Below the pieces are notes generated by a model. It had not been told where the DNA came from and did no database searches. It saw nothing but the letters and a program-made list of their open reading frames with translations. Both the position numbers and the translations under genes were made by a program. From the NCBI RefSeq assembly GCF_020906515.1, contig NC_085852.1, positions 2,108,001 to 2,172,000 on the forward strand: a stretch of DNA of 64,000 nucleotides. The letters are read 5' to 3'. This document shows, one piece after another, positions 54,893 through 64,000 of this stretch (position 1 is the stretch's first letter; the number at the start of each line of letters is the position of its first letter). The stretch comes from Vanrija pseudolonga. Lineage: Eukaryota > Basidiomycota > Tremellomycetes > Trichosporonales > Trichosporonaceae.

Positions 54893-56245
54893 TCACACGT
54901 ACAGCTCCTCACACAAAGGCAGCTTGGGCGCGAAAGTCGTCTCCCGCTCCCACACCCTCACGCCAACCTCCGCAGCGTACTCGTCCGTGCTGAGGAACCT
55001 CAGCCGCGCACGCATCTTGGGCTCGAGCACGCGGCGCTCGGTGAGCTCATAGTCGAACCAGTATCTATCAATCACGGCCTGCGCGTCCTCAGCCGCGCTC
55101 CAGGGGTTGGTCACGACGCCAGTATACTTGTCCACGACGTCGCGCCAGATCGCCTGCCCGAGGTTGACGAACGTGACCGCGCACCCGCGGCCCAGCAGCT
55201 CTGCAGACCACCCGACGACCTTCTCCCATACGTGCGTGACGACCGGCAGACCCCAGTGGCCGAGGGTATGGCCGCGCTGGAAGAGCGCTTGGCCGGGGAA
55301 GATGAGGACGATTTGCTGGTGCTGCTGCTGATGGTGGGGTGGTGATGGCGGCCGGCTGCTCGGTGACAGGGGGTGCTGCTCATCGTACTGCGTCGCGAGG
55401 GATGTGAGGCGCGGGAGAAGGGGCTTGATCCAGCCGTTGACGGTGTCGGGCATGACGACGATGACGCGCGGCGGCGGGGTGTGAGAGGCCAGTCGTGCGA
55501 CGTGGGGAGTCACGGGCCGCGGCACGGGGTCCGTACCCTCCATGCCCTCCTCGGCCGGGACGTGGAGCTTGAAATGTTCTAGTTCGCGGTTCGGTGAGCT
55601 TGGAGGCGCCGTGACGATCGCGCTCGCCTCCGCCTCGGCAACCCGCGCGTTCGCGACCCGAGGGGGCAGGTTGAGCGTCTCCCCCAGCACAGGGTGAACG
55701 TCCCACAGCACCCAGTCCGGGGGGATATTGGTGCCGATGACCTCGTCCCACCGCGCCTTGTTGTTGAACACCTGCACCACGACCTCCGTAGCGGAGGGGA
55801 ACGGGACGGCGCGCACGCGGTTCCACGCCGCAAAGAGCCGCATGTCGTCTGCGTGGCGGACGCGTACGCTGCGCACCGAGGTCGCGTGGGCCGCGAGCGC
55901 CTGGAGCATGGCGCGGGGAACGAAGCCGACCAGGTCGAGGACGTGTGTGTGCCCGAGCGCTGTGCGGAGCGGAGGTGACAGGGTGCCCTCGTCCGCGCCG
56001 AGGAGGGACGGGAGGCGCGCCAGCCCCGGACACGAGACCCGGACCTCGCCTTCTTTGGGAGGCTGGTCGCCGAGTGCTCGTTGATGAGCCGGTGCGACGA
56101 TGACGAGGTGCCGCGCCAGCCGCCGGTCCATCTCGTCCCGCCACAGCCGGGACGTGGCGCGGAAGAGCAGCCACGTGCGCGCGGGCGAGTGGAGGAGGAT
56201 CGTGTTGAGGATGTGGTCGTGTGTCAAGGCGTCGATGTATACCAT
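54893..56245 (-). CDS. Intronless F-box-like hypothetical protein
   Basis: A single exon encodes 450 residues. The start MVYIDALTHDHILNTILLHS with PARTWLLFRATSRLWRDEMD reads as a divergent F-box (helix-rich, with Leu/Ile spacing and a basic Trp-Arg motif). The rest is a mixed alpha/beta region without recognisable repeats, with VLDLVGFVPRAMLQALAAHA, PRVIVVMPDTVNGWIKPLLP and VVDKYTGVVTNPWSAAEDAQ, plus a His/Gln-rich loop (SPPHHQQQHQQ). Such F-box-like families are expanded in these yeasts, with variable C-termini thought to recruit substrates to SCF ligases. Here that role is an inference. The stop lies 175 bp before the SPP1 start, so the two genes are tightly packed. Confidence 0.75.
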   Translation of the reverse strand: MVYIDALTHDHILNTILLHSPARTWLLFRATSRLWRDEMDRRLARHLVIVAPAHQRALGDQPPKEGEVRVSCPGLARLPSLLGADEGTLSPPLRTALGHTHVLDLVGFVPRAMLQALAAHATSVRSVRVRHADDMRLFAAWNRVRAVPFPSATEVVVQVFNNKARWDEVIGTNIPPDWVLWDVHPVLGETLNLPPRVANARVAEAEASAIVTAPPSSPNRELEHFKLHVPAEEGMEGTDPVPRPVTPHVARLASHTPPPRVIVVMPDTVNGWIKPLLPRLTSLATQYDEQHPLSPSSRPPSPPHHQQQHQQIVLIFPGQALFQRGHTLGHWGLPVVTHVWEKVVGWSAELLGRGCAVTFVNLGQAIWRDVVDKYTGVVTNPWSAAEDAQAVIDRYWFDYELTERRVLEPKMRARLRFLSTDEYAAEVGVRVWERETTFAPKLPLCEELYV

Positions 56246-56507
56246 TGCAGCGGTGGTCAGAGTAAAGTTAAAGCATCAGCAATGGTATCATGAGCAGGGT
56301 TTATCAGTTGTGTTGACATGGACGGTGATTGCGAACAAGGCGAAGCGACATGCTGTTCGGTACCGACGCGCCAGCTACGCGGAGTCGCCGCCGAGTCGAC
56401 GAGATTTTGCCACACCACGCCAGTGCACGCCCACACCGCGATATCCGGCCCCATGCGCGCCAAGCAGCACCACACCAACACGTCCAAAAGTCCATACTAC
56501 AAACCAA

Positions 56508-58160
56508 CTAGGGGGAATACACCGGCGGGATGCTGGGTACTGGGGACAGCGTGTGCTCTGGCTCCTCGACGCCGCCGTAGATCGAGTTTGTGGGGCGCGT
56601 CGGCGTCGGCGCAGCGAGGGTGGTGGTGGGAGCTCGCGCCGTCGTCGGGGTGGCGGGTGCCTCTGGCGGTGTTGGGAGGGGTGCCCTTGCGCGAGGAGGT
56701 TGCATCTCATAGCTCTCGGCCTGCTGGGCGACGTTGATCTGGGCCGGAGCGTACCCCGCCGCTGCCAGCGGCTGGGGAGGGTACGGGTCGAGCGGGCTCA
56801 TGCCCGCCGCGAGGGGGGACGGCGCATGGGCATACGCTGAGGCCTGTGCGGATCTGGGTGATCCGGGCGGGCTCTGTGCAGCGAGTGGCGAGGATCCAAC
56901 GGGTCCAGCAGGCGGAGGGAGCGGGAGGCCGCCGACGCCACTGCCGTACCCGGGGCGCGTGTACACGAGGCTGCTGAAGCTCTGCGCCGACGCGCGCGAG
57001 CCCTGCGCTCCCGGAGCAGCGTACGGCGCGTACGCTAGGTCCGGCAGCGCAGGCGTGTACATGCTGCCTGGGTTGGACGCGTAGCTGGGCGCGAGGGACG
57101 GCGCGGCGGACAGACGCGCATGAGCGTACGGGTCGCTCAAGGGCGGCGGGGAGGCGTACCGCACCGGCGTGCCCGGCGGCGTGGACTCGACGCCGTACGG
57201 GACCGCAAAGGGCTGGTTTGACCCCTGTGTTGAGTAACTCTGCTGGCTCGTGCGGTAGCTCGCTGCTGCGGGCACAAAGCTGCCGCGGTACTGCGACGAG
57301 TGGACGCTGGACGCAATCCCCGCGCCGGGCTGAGGAGGGGGCACGGCGAACACCTCGACGTCGTTGTACCCGCCGCTGTTGTCGACTTCGCGCTTGGGCT
57401 CGGGCTCGGGCATTCTGGGGTCAGGTCCACTTGGGCTGGCCTCGACCCACTGCTCGTAGTCCTTCTTCTTGAAGCGGCGCTTGATGCCGCCAAAGCAGCA
57501 TGCGATGATGATGACGAAGACGATGAAGCTGCCGATGACGGCGGTTGCCTGGGGTCAGCGGGGGTTCGGGGGCGGGCTTACAATCAGGCCGGACTGAGCA
57601 GCCGACTTGGACGCGGCCTCCGCCGCGGCGGACGCGCTCGCGGACGGGTCGGCGGCCGTGATGGCGCGCGCAGTGGATCCAGGCTGGAGGGAGATGGTTG
57701 TCGTCGGCGTCGTCGGGGTGGCCGCATGGGTGATGGAGGAGAGCGTGGGCAGGGTGGGTGTGGCGACGGTAGGTTTGGACGCGACGAGGGACGTGGGCGG
57801 GGCGACGGCAGTCGCGGGCGTGGTGGGTGGGGCGGCGGGGGCAGTGGTGAGCGGTGGAGGAGGGGCCGCGACGGTGGTGTGCACGACTGGCGGGGCAGCC
57901 GGTGTTGTCGGCGGCGGCGGCGGCGGAGGGGGAGGTGGAGGAGGGGTGACCACGGCCGGGGTGGTCACTGGGGGTGGGGTGTGTTTCGGCGGGTCGGGGG
58001 CAGCAGTCGTCACTGGCGGGGGCGGAATAGCGACCGAGTCGTGCGTGACTGGCGGCGGAGGGACAGCGGCGGCGGCCGTGTCGGCGCGCACGGCGAGACT
58101 CGGCGCGGGGAGGGCCGGGGCGAGCCGCAGGCCGGCGACGAGGGCGAGCGCGGCGCGCAT
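56508..58160 (-). CDS. Pro/Thr-rich single-pass membrane protein
   Basis: Two exons (58160-57582 and 57548-56508) give 539 residues. A signal peptide (MRAALALVAGLRLAPALPAP) precedes a Pro/Thr/Ala-rich ectodomain of ~170 residues with a 12-residue proline run. The 33-bp phase-0 intron follows GLI, and the next exon opens with ATAVIGSFIVFVIIIACCFG and the stop-transfer GIKRRFKKKDYEQWV. The ~320-residue cytoplasmic tail is Pro/Ala/Tyr/Ser-rich (YDP/YAP-type motifs) and ends PVPSIPPVYSP. No domain is recognised. It has the same plan as its upstream neighbour (58565-60439) and the genes at 1-2415 and 51884-52809, but the ectodomains share no obvious alignment. The function is unknown. Confidence 0.85.
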
Positions 58161-58564
58161 GGTAAGGAGCGTGGGGAACGAGTGGTAGTGGTGGTGTTGT
58201 GGTCGATGAGGACGAGGGTGTCAGAATAGTAAGCTTGGCATTGTGAGTTAGCTGGCTGCCTGCTGTGCGTGCGATGAGGACGAGCAGGTAGCAGCAGGTT
58301 TGCGCGATGCGGAAAGAAAGAGAGACGGCGCGCTCGGAGCCGCGCGCTGCGGGCAAGTGCAGGCGCGTGCCACGCTCGCGTTCGTTCGTGGAGCGCAGCA
58401 TGGACGGGACGATCAGTGCGCCGCCACGCCGCCACTTGGAATGCTCGGGATGCGTGCTGCGTGCGCCACAGCCACAACGGCACGCAGCGCGCCACGTTTA
58501 CGGCCCGGACCTGCAGCCTGCAGCGTGCAGCCTGCACCCAGCCAGCCGAAACATGGTCCATAAT
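58161..58564. promoter_or_regulatory. Intergenic region between two membrane-protein genes
   Basis: About 400 bp holding the promoter of the gene starting at 58160 and the 3' end of the one ending at 58565. No gene was recognised. Confidence 0.45.
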
Positions 58565-60439
58565 CTACTCAACCACCCGCCACTGGCGCGATCCGCCGCT
58601 CCAGCGCCGTCTGGTACGCTCGGCGATGGTGGCCACCTCTGGCGCGTCCGACGCGGGGGTGCTGGCTCCCGAGCCGCCGCTGCCGTCCCGCTCGCGCACA
58701 ATCTGCCCGCCTATCGACCCGTGGTGGTACGCGACGGGGTACCGGCCTGTGCTCTCCGCCCGTCCGTGCCCGACATCCGCGTAGACAGGCTGCAGCGAGG
58801 GCTTGAACTGCGGCGCCCGCCGTCTGCTCGCCGTGTGTGCTAGCATTGCTGTTGAGCTTGATGGGTCGGTGAGGGTGATCGCTGGTGTCGTGACCCAGAT
58901 ACTGGATGCCTCGGGCAGCGTCGATAAAAACGCGGGCGGAAGACTGGTGTTGCTCTCGGTGAAGTGGATCGCCGTCTCGGCTGAATGCGAGTACGCGCTG
59001 TCTACCGATACGGGGGACAAGAGGGCGGTGCGGTCCACAGGCGACTCGGGTAATGGCGACAGCATCCCCGCGACGAGTCTCGAAGTACTCGCGGACGGAA
59101 AGTGCGGCGCCGTCTCGCCCGAGTTCGAGTATGCGCTGTCCGGCGACACGGGGGACATGAGCGAGTTGGGGTCGATGGGGGACGCCTCGGGTGTCGTCTG
59201 CTCCAGTTGGCTCACGAGCGTAGGGTCCGACTCGCCGCTCTGCTTGTCGCTGCCTGCCGCGCTCGTGCTTGCCGACGATGAGGTCATGGGCCCGAATGTG
59301 CCTCTCTTCCAGCTGCCTGCGGCGGGCACGAAGCGCGGCGGCGTGGGGATCTCTGAGTCCTCAGCGGCTTCTCGAAGCCTTACTCCTGGCGACTCTGTAG
59401 GCATGATCCCGGCCGCGGCGTCGAGACGGGCTTTGAGAGCCAGCTCGCGCTGCGCGCCCCAGTCAAACACCTGCGTGAGTGGCGAGCGTGGCTCCCCTAG
59501 GGCTTGTGAGCCGACACTTGCGCGCGCGTCGCTGGCGCTCTCGGCCATGGCGCCGAGCTTGAGCCCGAGAGCTACCGGAACCTCAGTGTTCGCAGCGTCA
59601 AAGTTGCGCAGCGAGCGCTCCGTAAGCGGTGTCGGTGGCGGGTGGTTGGCGAGCGACGCCGACTCGGCCTCTGACAGCACGGACATGCGGATCTCCTGGC
59701 TCGGTTTCCGGTATCCGCCCACGCCTTGGAGGTCGCGTGAGACCCTGGCACGTCAGTGAGGCTGGCAGAATGACGTACGGATCGTATTTATGTCTTGCGC
59801 GTCTTGCCTGTAGCCAGAGTGCAACGGCGATCAATGAGAGGATGACGGCGATGACAGCGAGGACGATCCCGGCCTTTTGTCAGATACAGAACATCGGGAA
59901 GAAGCACGCACGATCGCACCGCTAGACGGGATACCACCTCTCGTGCCCGTGGCACCTGCCACGGCTGCGGCTGTGCTGCTCGAGGACGGTGGCCACGGCG
60001 TATCCGTATCAGTTGTCGTAATGTACTGCGTGATCGTCGGCGGGGGCGTACGTGTAGCTTGCGATGATGTCGATGCCCTTACGCTGGAGCTTTTCGACCT
60101 CTTGGACGTCGTCTTGCTCGTCGTCGTCGTGAGTGTCGCCGTTGAAGAAGTCGCGCTGCCGACTGTTTCCGTGGGGGAAGGAACGGCTGGCGACACAGTG
60201 CCAGCGTCGATGGCGCCGGATAACGACGACACAAGGTCTGAGACGAGCGAGCCAAACGGCCCAGGAAGTCCGGTGGTTCCCGCCGCCGCCGTCGAGTCTG
60301 CTGCCCCTTCTGTGGTCGGTGCGCCGGTGATCGGATTGGTGGCGACGCTGTCCGCCGTCGTCGAGTCTTGTCTTTTGAACCGCGTCGGCGCGGCACGCGT
60401 CGCAGCGAGCACCGTGGCCGTGATGGCGAGCAGCCGCAT
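58565..60439 (-). CDS. Ser/Thr-rich single-pass membrane protein with DSAYS tail motifs
   Basis: Three exons (60439-59912, 59873-59779, 59744-58565) give 600 residues. A signal peptide (MRLLAITATVLAATRAAP) is followed by RFKRQ, a likely Kex2 site, and a Ser/Thr ectodomain of ~150 residues. The first intron is phase 0 after GAI. The next exon begins with the helix AGIVLAVIAVILSLIAVALW and stop-transfer QARRARHKY. The tail of ~390 residues contains two near-identical blocks, LMSPVSPDSAYSNSGETAPH and LLSPVSVDSAYSHSAETAIH. A similar EDSAYSTFSEEE occurs in the tail of the 1-2415 protein, linking the two. Tyr/Ser phosphorylation or adaptor binding at DSAYS is a guess. No enzyme domain is seen. Confidence 0.85.
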
Positions 60440-61362
60440 GGTGTGAAGGACAAGTGAACAATGAGTGTGGTGTGTGTCTGTGAGTGTGAGGAGTTGAGTG
60501 ATTAAGAGACAGAGAGAGCAGAATGCTGTGACCCAGTTTGTGGCCGTGCTGCATTGATCATCGCCGCCGTCGACATTGACCTCCCACCACCACCCACCAC
60601 ATTGCGCACCGCGGCCCGCGCGCGCGAGCGCTGCTCTGCTCTGCTCTTCGTCGTACCTGTGCACGCACCGGTGCAGCAACCCCCTTTGTTACAGTTTCGT
60701 CGTGCATCCGTTGCGTGTACCAGCGTGCGTACAGCGGGTTGTCGTGGCCGCAATGCATGCTGCGCAGTTGTGTTTTCCCAACGCGTCGCGGCGATGCAGG
60801 CGGCGGCGAATGTTCCGTTGTGCGGTGTAGCAAGGAAGGGGCCCCAGTCGTTTCACTCCATGACTGCGAGACAACTGCTTCAACGACATCGTTGTACACT
60901 GACGAGTCATCTGCCCAGCACATTGGGCATTACAAGAGGCTAGAGAGAGAGAGGCTGGCAGCGCTCTCACCGCAACGTGGTCCTCGAGGATCGATTCTCC
61001 GGCGCACCTGAAGGGGGCAGGCGGGCGACCAAGAAGCACGCCGGCACTACGGGCGCTTTGGGGCGGTGACGGCCTTCCTCTTCTTCTTCCAACGGCGAGC
61101 TCGAGCGCAAGGCGGCGCATTCTCGGGGGTCAGAGGGGGAGGGGCTGAGTCGCATCTTGTGCAGGTGTGGGTGATTGCGACACGTTGGATATTAGCAAAG
61201 TCGCGTGTCTCGTGATGCTGCAGGCGACTTTTGTTATCAGCGGCACTCGCCGAAACGCAGTCATCGGGTTTCTCCGACACCAAAACCCCGCGTGGACACA
61301 TGACGACAGCTTTTCCAGCGAAACGCACCAACTCTCCCTCCCCACTCTCCACCTCAATCAGC
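60440..61362. promoter_or_regulatory. Divergent promoter between a membrane-protein gene and the iminopeptidase gene
   Basis: About 920 bp between divergent starts, with no supported gene. A GA-rich stretch (GAGACAGAGAGAGC) lies near 60505-60520. Confidence 0.45.
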
Positions 61363-62592
<1,230 letters not shown>

Positions 62593-62681
62593 GCGTGGAG
62601 AGATATGCATTCCATCCGAGTACTATCTCAGCCCGAGTCCTTGGCAACTTGGTGCGCCTCTGCGCCGTCCGCGAAATCCTC

Positions 62682-63577
62682 CTACCTGCAGCCTGAGGCA
62701 ATGTCAGCTCATCGCAACCCATGGCGTTGTGCGTACCGCAAACACCGCATGCCGGGGCGTTTTCGTCGAAAACGAGACACTTGGCGGTAGACGGGTCCCA
62801 GTACGGAGGATACCCCTCGAACACGCCCAACGTCCGGCGGAGCTCCGTCTCCATTTCCTCACTGTTCGGCAGGTAGATGACCATTGGCTCCCGCGACCAC
62901 CCGGCAGCAGGCTTGGACATGACGATGAACTCGCGATACTCCTCGTAGTGCATGATCGCAAGCACCTCGGTGTGGTACACCACGAGCTGGCGCCACCCGC
63001 GCGGGATGCTCGACTGGGTGATATCCGCGAGAAAGTCGGTGTGCACGGTGAGCGTGGACGAGGACACGCTGGGTGACGGCAGATACTGGAGCGCGTCGAC
63101 AGCCAAGCACCTTCCCCGTATGCACACGTCCGGCGCGTCGAACTGTGCCAGCCCTGTGGGTGGAAGGCTGGTCAACCCACCAGCCTCGGCTCGGCGCTTG
63201 CGGAAGTCATACCCCTCGCTCTTGTGGTCTGGGTCCTCGATGCGCAGCGTCTTGACGTTGGGGAAGAGAGGATCGCTCCCGCCGCTCAGTGCTGCGTACA
63301 CTGTGGCCATGGTTCCCGCCGAGGGCGGGGGACGGAGCTCTAGGTGCTGGATCATGCTGAAGCGCTGGCGGCGAAACGGATCATCGTGGCCCGTTTCTAC
63401 TAGCTGAGCGAACTGGGCGTCGTTGAGCTTCAGGTGAGCATACAGGCACGGCAATGCGATGGCCGATACTGTTCGTGAGACGAGCAGCAGGCTGTGGAGC
63501 GTCGCCTTGTCCTTGGCGCCGTCGAGGTCGCCTATGATCTCGAAGAGGACCTCGGGGGGTAGGGTCGGTGCCCTCAT
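62682..63577 (-). CDS. F-box-like protein, paralog 1 (short C-terminus)
   Basis: Two exons (63577-62737 and 62692-62682) give 283 residues. The N-terminus LPPEVLFEIIGDLDGAKDKA followed by TLHSLLLVSRTVSAIALPCL is an F-box-like domain. The middle is alpha/beta with HLELRPPPSAGTMATVYAAL, and the C-terminal GYPPYWDPSTAKCLVFDENA leads to PACGVCG. The frame extends upstream of ATG 63577, but the extra part is low-complexity, so 63577 is preferred. After the 44-bp intron the reading frame ends at once (GCR, stop). The neighbouring paralog instead continues for about 22 residues through LRWEDFWDEF, so this copy appears to have lost a short tail by a Trp-to-stop change. The product is otherwise intact and is probably a substrate adaptor, by inference. 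Confidence 0.78.
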
Positions 63578-63770
63578 CTGTGTGGCATAGCCGTGTTTGG
63601 TGCCTTTGACTCGTTTTTGTTGTTGTGGTGGTGGTTGCGGTGGATGAAGAGAACACACGACTGTTGTTGTTGTTATTGTTTCGCAGTTCTGTTCTGCCGT
63701 GGGAAGGCGGTGACGGCATTGGGCGAGTTGCATCATCGTCTCGGGATCCTCTCTCTCTGTAAATGTAAAT

Positions 63771-64000
63771 CTACGCCGAGGCTTCCGTGGCAGCTTTATC
63801 CGCATCGAACTCGTCCCAAAAGTCCTCCCACCTGAGGCCTGAAGCGGCCAGGTCAGCTACGCACACCCTCCCAATCCCCAACTTACCGCAGATACTGCAA
63901 GCTGGGGCATTATCGTCGAATACCAGGCATTCTGGGGTTGGCGGATCCCAGGACATGCGCCGTTTCTCGTGCTCCATCTGCTGTCGAATGTTACCCTCCC
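63771..64000 (-). CDS. F-box-like protein, paralog 2 (only the C-terminal end in the window)
   Basis: Only the end of the gene is in view, as exons 64000-63887 and 63838-63771. The translated part NIRQQMEHEKRRMSWDPPTP with ECLVFDDNAPACSICG matches the WDPSTAKCLVFDENAPACGV end of the gene at 62682-63577, including a phase-1 intron at the same codon (after Cys, in the Gly codon). It ends GLRWEDFWDEFDADKAATEA plus SA. The start and the F-box lie outside the window. The two genes form a tandem pair with only 193 bp between the stop of this one and the start of paralog 1. Confidence 0.72.
   Translation of the reverse strand, partial: EGNIRQQMEHEKRRMSWDPPTPECLVFDDNAPACSICGKLGIGRVCVADLAASGLRWEDFWDEFDADKAATEASA

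Overview
The window is a gene-dense, GC-rich stretch of a fungal nuclear chromosome. Most genes are split by short introns (about 30-60 bp). These usually start GTGAGT or GTACGT, carry a GCTGAC-type branch site close to the 3' end, and finish in CAG. Together with the protein families present (COMPASS Spp1, Nem1-Spo7, Sqt1, a Zn2Cys6 regulator, a Lsb1/Pin3-like SH3 protein), this points to a basidiomycete yeast. The best guess is Tremellomycetes, Trichosporonales-like. The genus cannot be settled from sequence reading alone.

Layout, left to right. 0-7 kb: a cut-off Ser/Thr/Pro-rich membrane protein, a small unknown protein, prohibitin-2 and a Rho GTPase, all on the minus strand. 7-16 kb: an HMG-box protein, a Reb1-like Myb protein and a large intronless protein with an internal tandem duplication, all on the plus strand. 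15.7-24 kb: a five-exon Zn2Cys6 transcription factor on the minus strand with a long leader, a ~1.9 kb gene-free region, then the Lsb1/Pin3-like gene. 24.7-29.6 kb: adenylosuccinate synthase, then the electron-transfer flavoprotein beta subunit divergent from a cytochrome oxidase subunit VIIa gene. 29.6-32.7 kb: a 3.1 kb region with no credible gene. 32.7-45 kb: a GlcNAc-kinase-like protein, a beta-carbonic anhydrase, a serine-rich membrane protein, mitoribosomal mS33, a short-chain dehydrogenase, an unknown intronless protein, an EMC8/9-like subunit and a phytanoyl-CoA-dioxygenase-like protein. 45.7-54.7 kb: succinate-semialdehyde dehydrogenase, Sqt1, Spo7, a second Ser/Thr-rich membrane protein and Spp1. 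54.9-64 kb: an F-box-like unknown, two more Ser/Thr-rich membrane proteins, a proline iminopeptidase and two tandem F-box-like paralogs, the last cut by the window edge.

There is no sign of operon logic. The genes are mostly housekeeping: mitochondrial energy metabolism (PHB2, ETFB, COX9, mS33, SSADH), purine synthesis, chromatin and transcription, ER/lipid regulation and ribosome assembly. No transposon, viral remnant, CRISPR array, rRNA or tRNA was recognised. The most unusual signal is a set of four Ser/Thr/Pro-rich single-pass membrane proteins (1-2415, 51884-52809, 56508-58160, 58565-60439). They have different ectodomains and tails, but in all four a phase-0 intron sits exactly at the start of the transmembrane segment.
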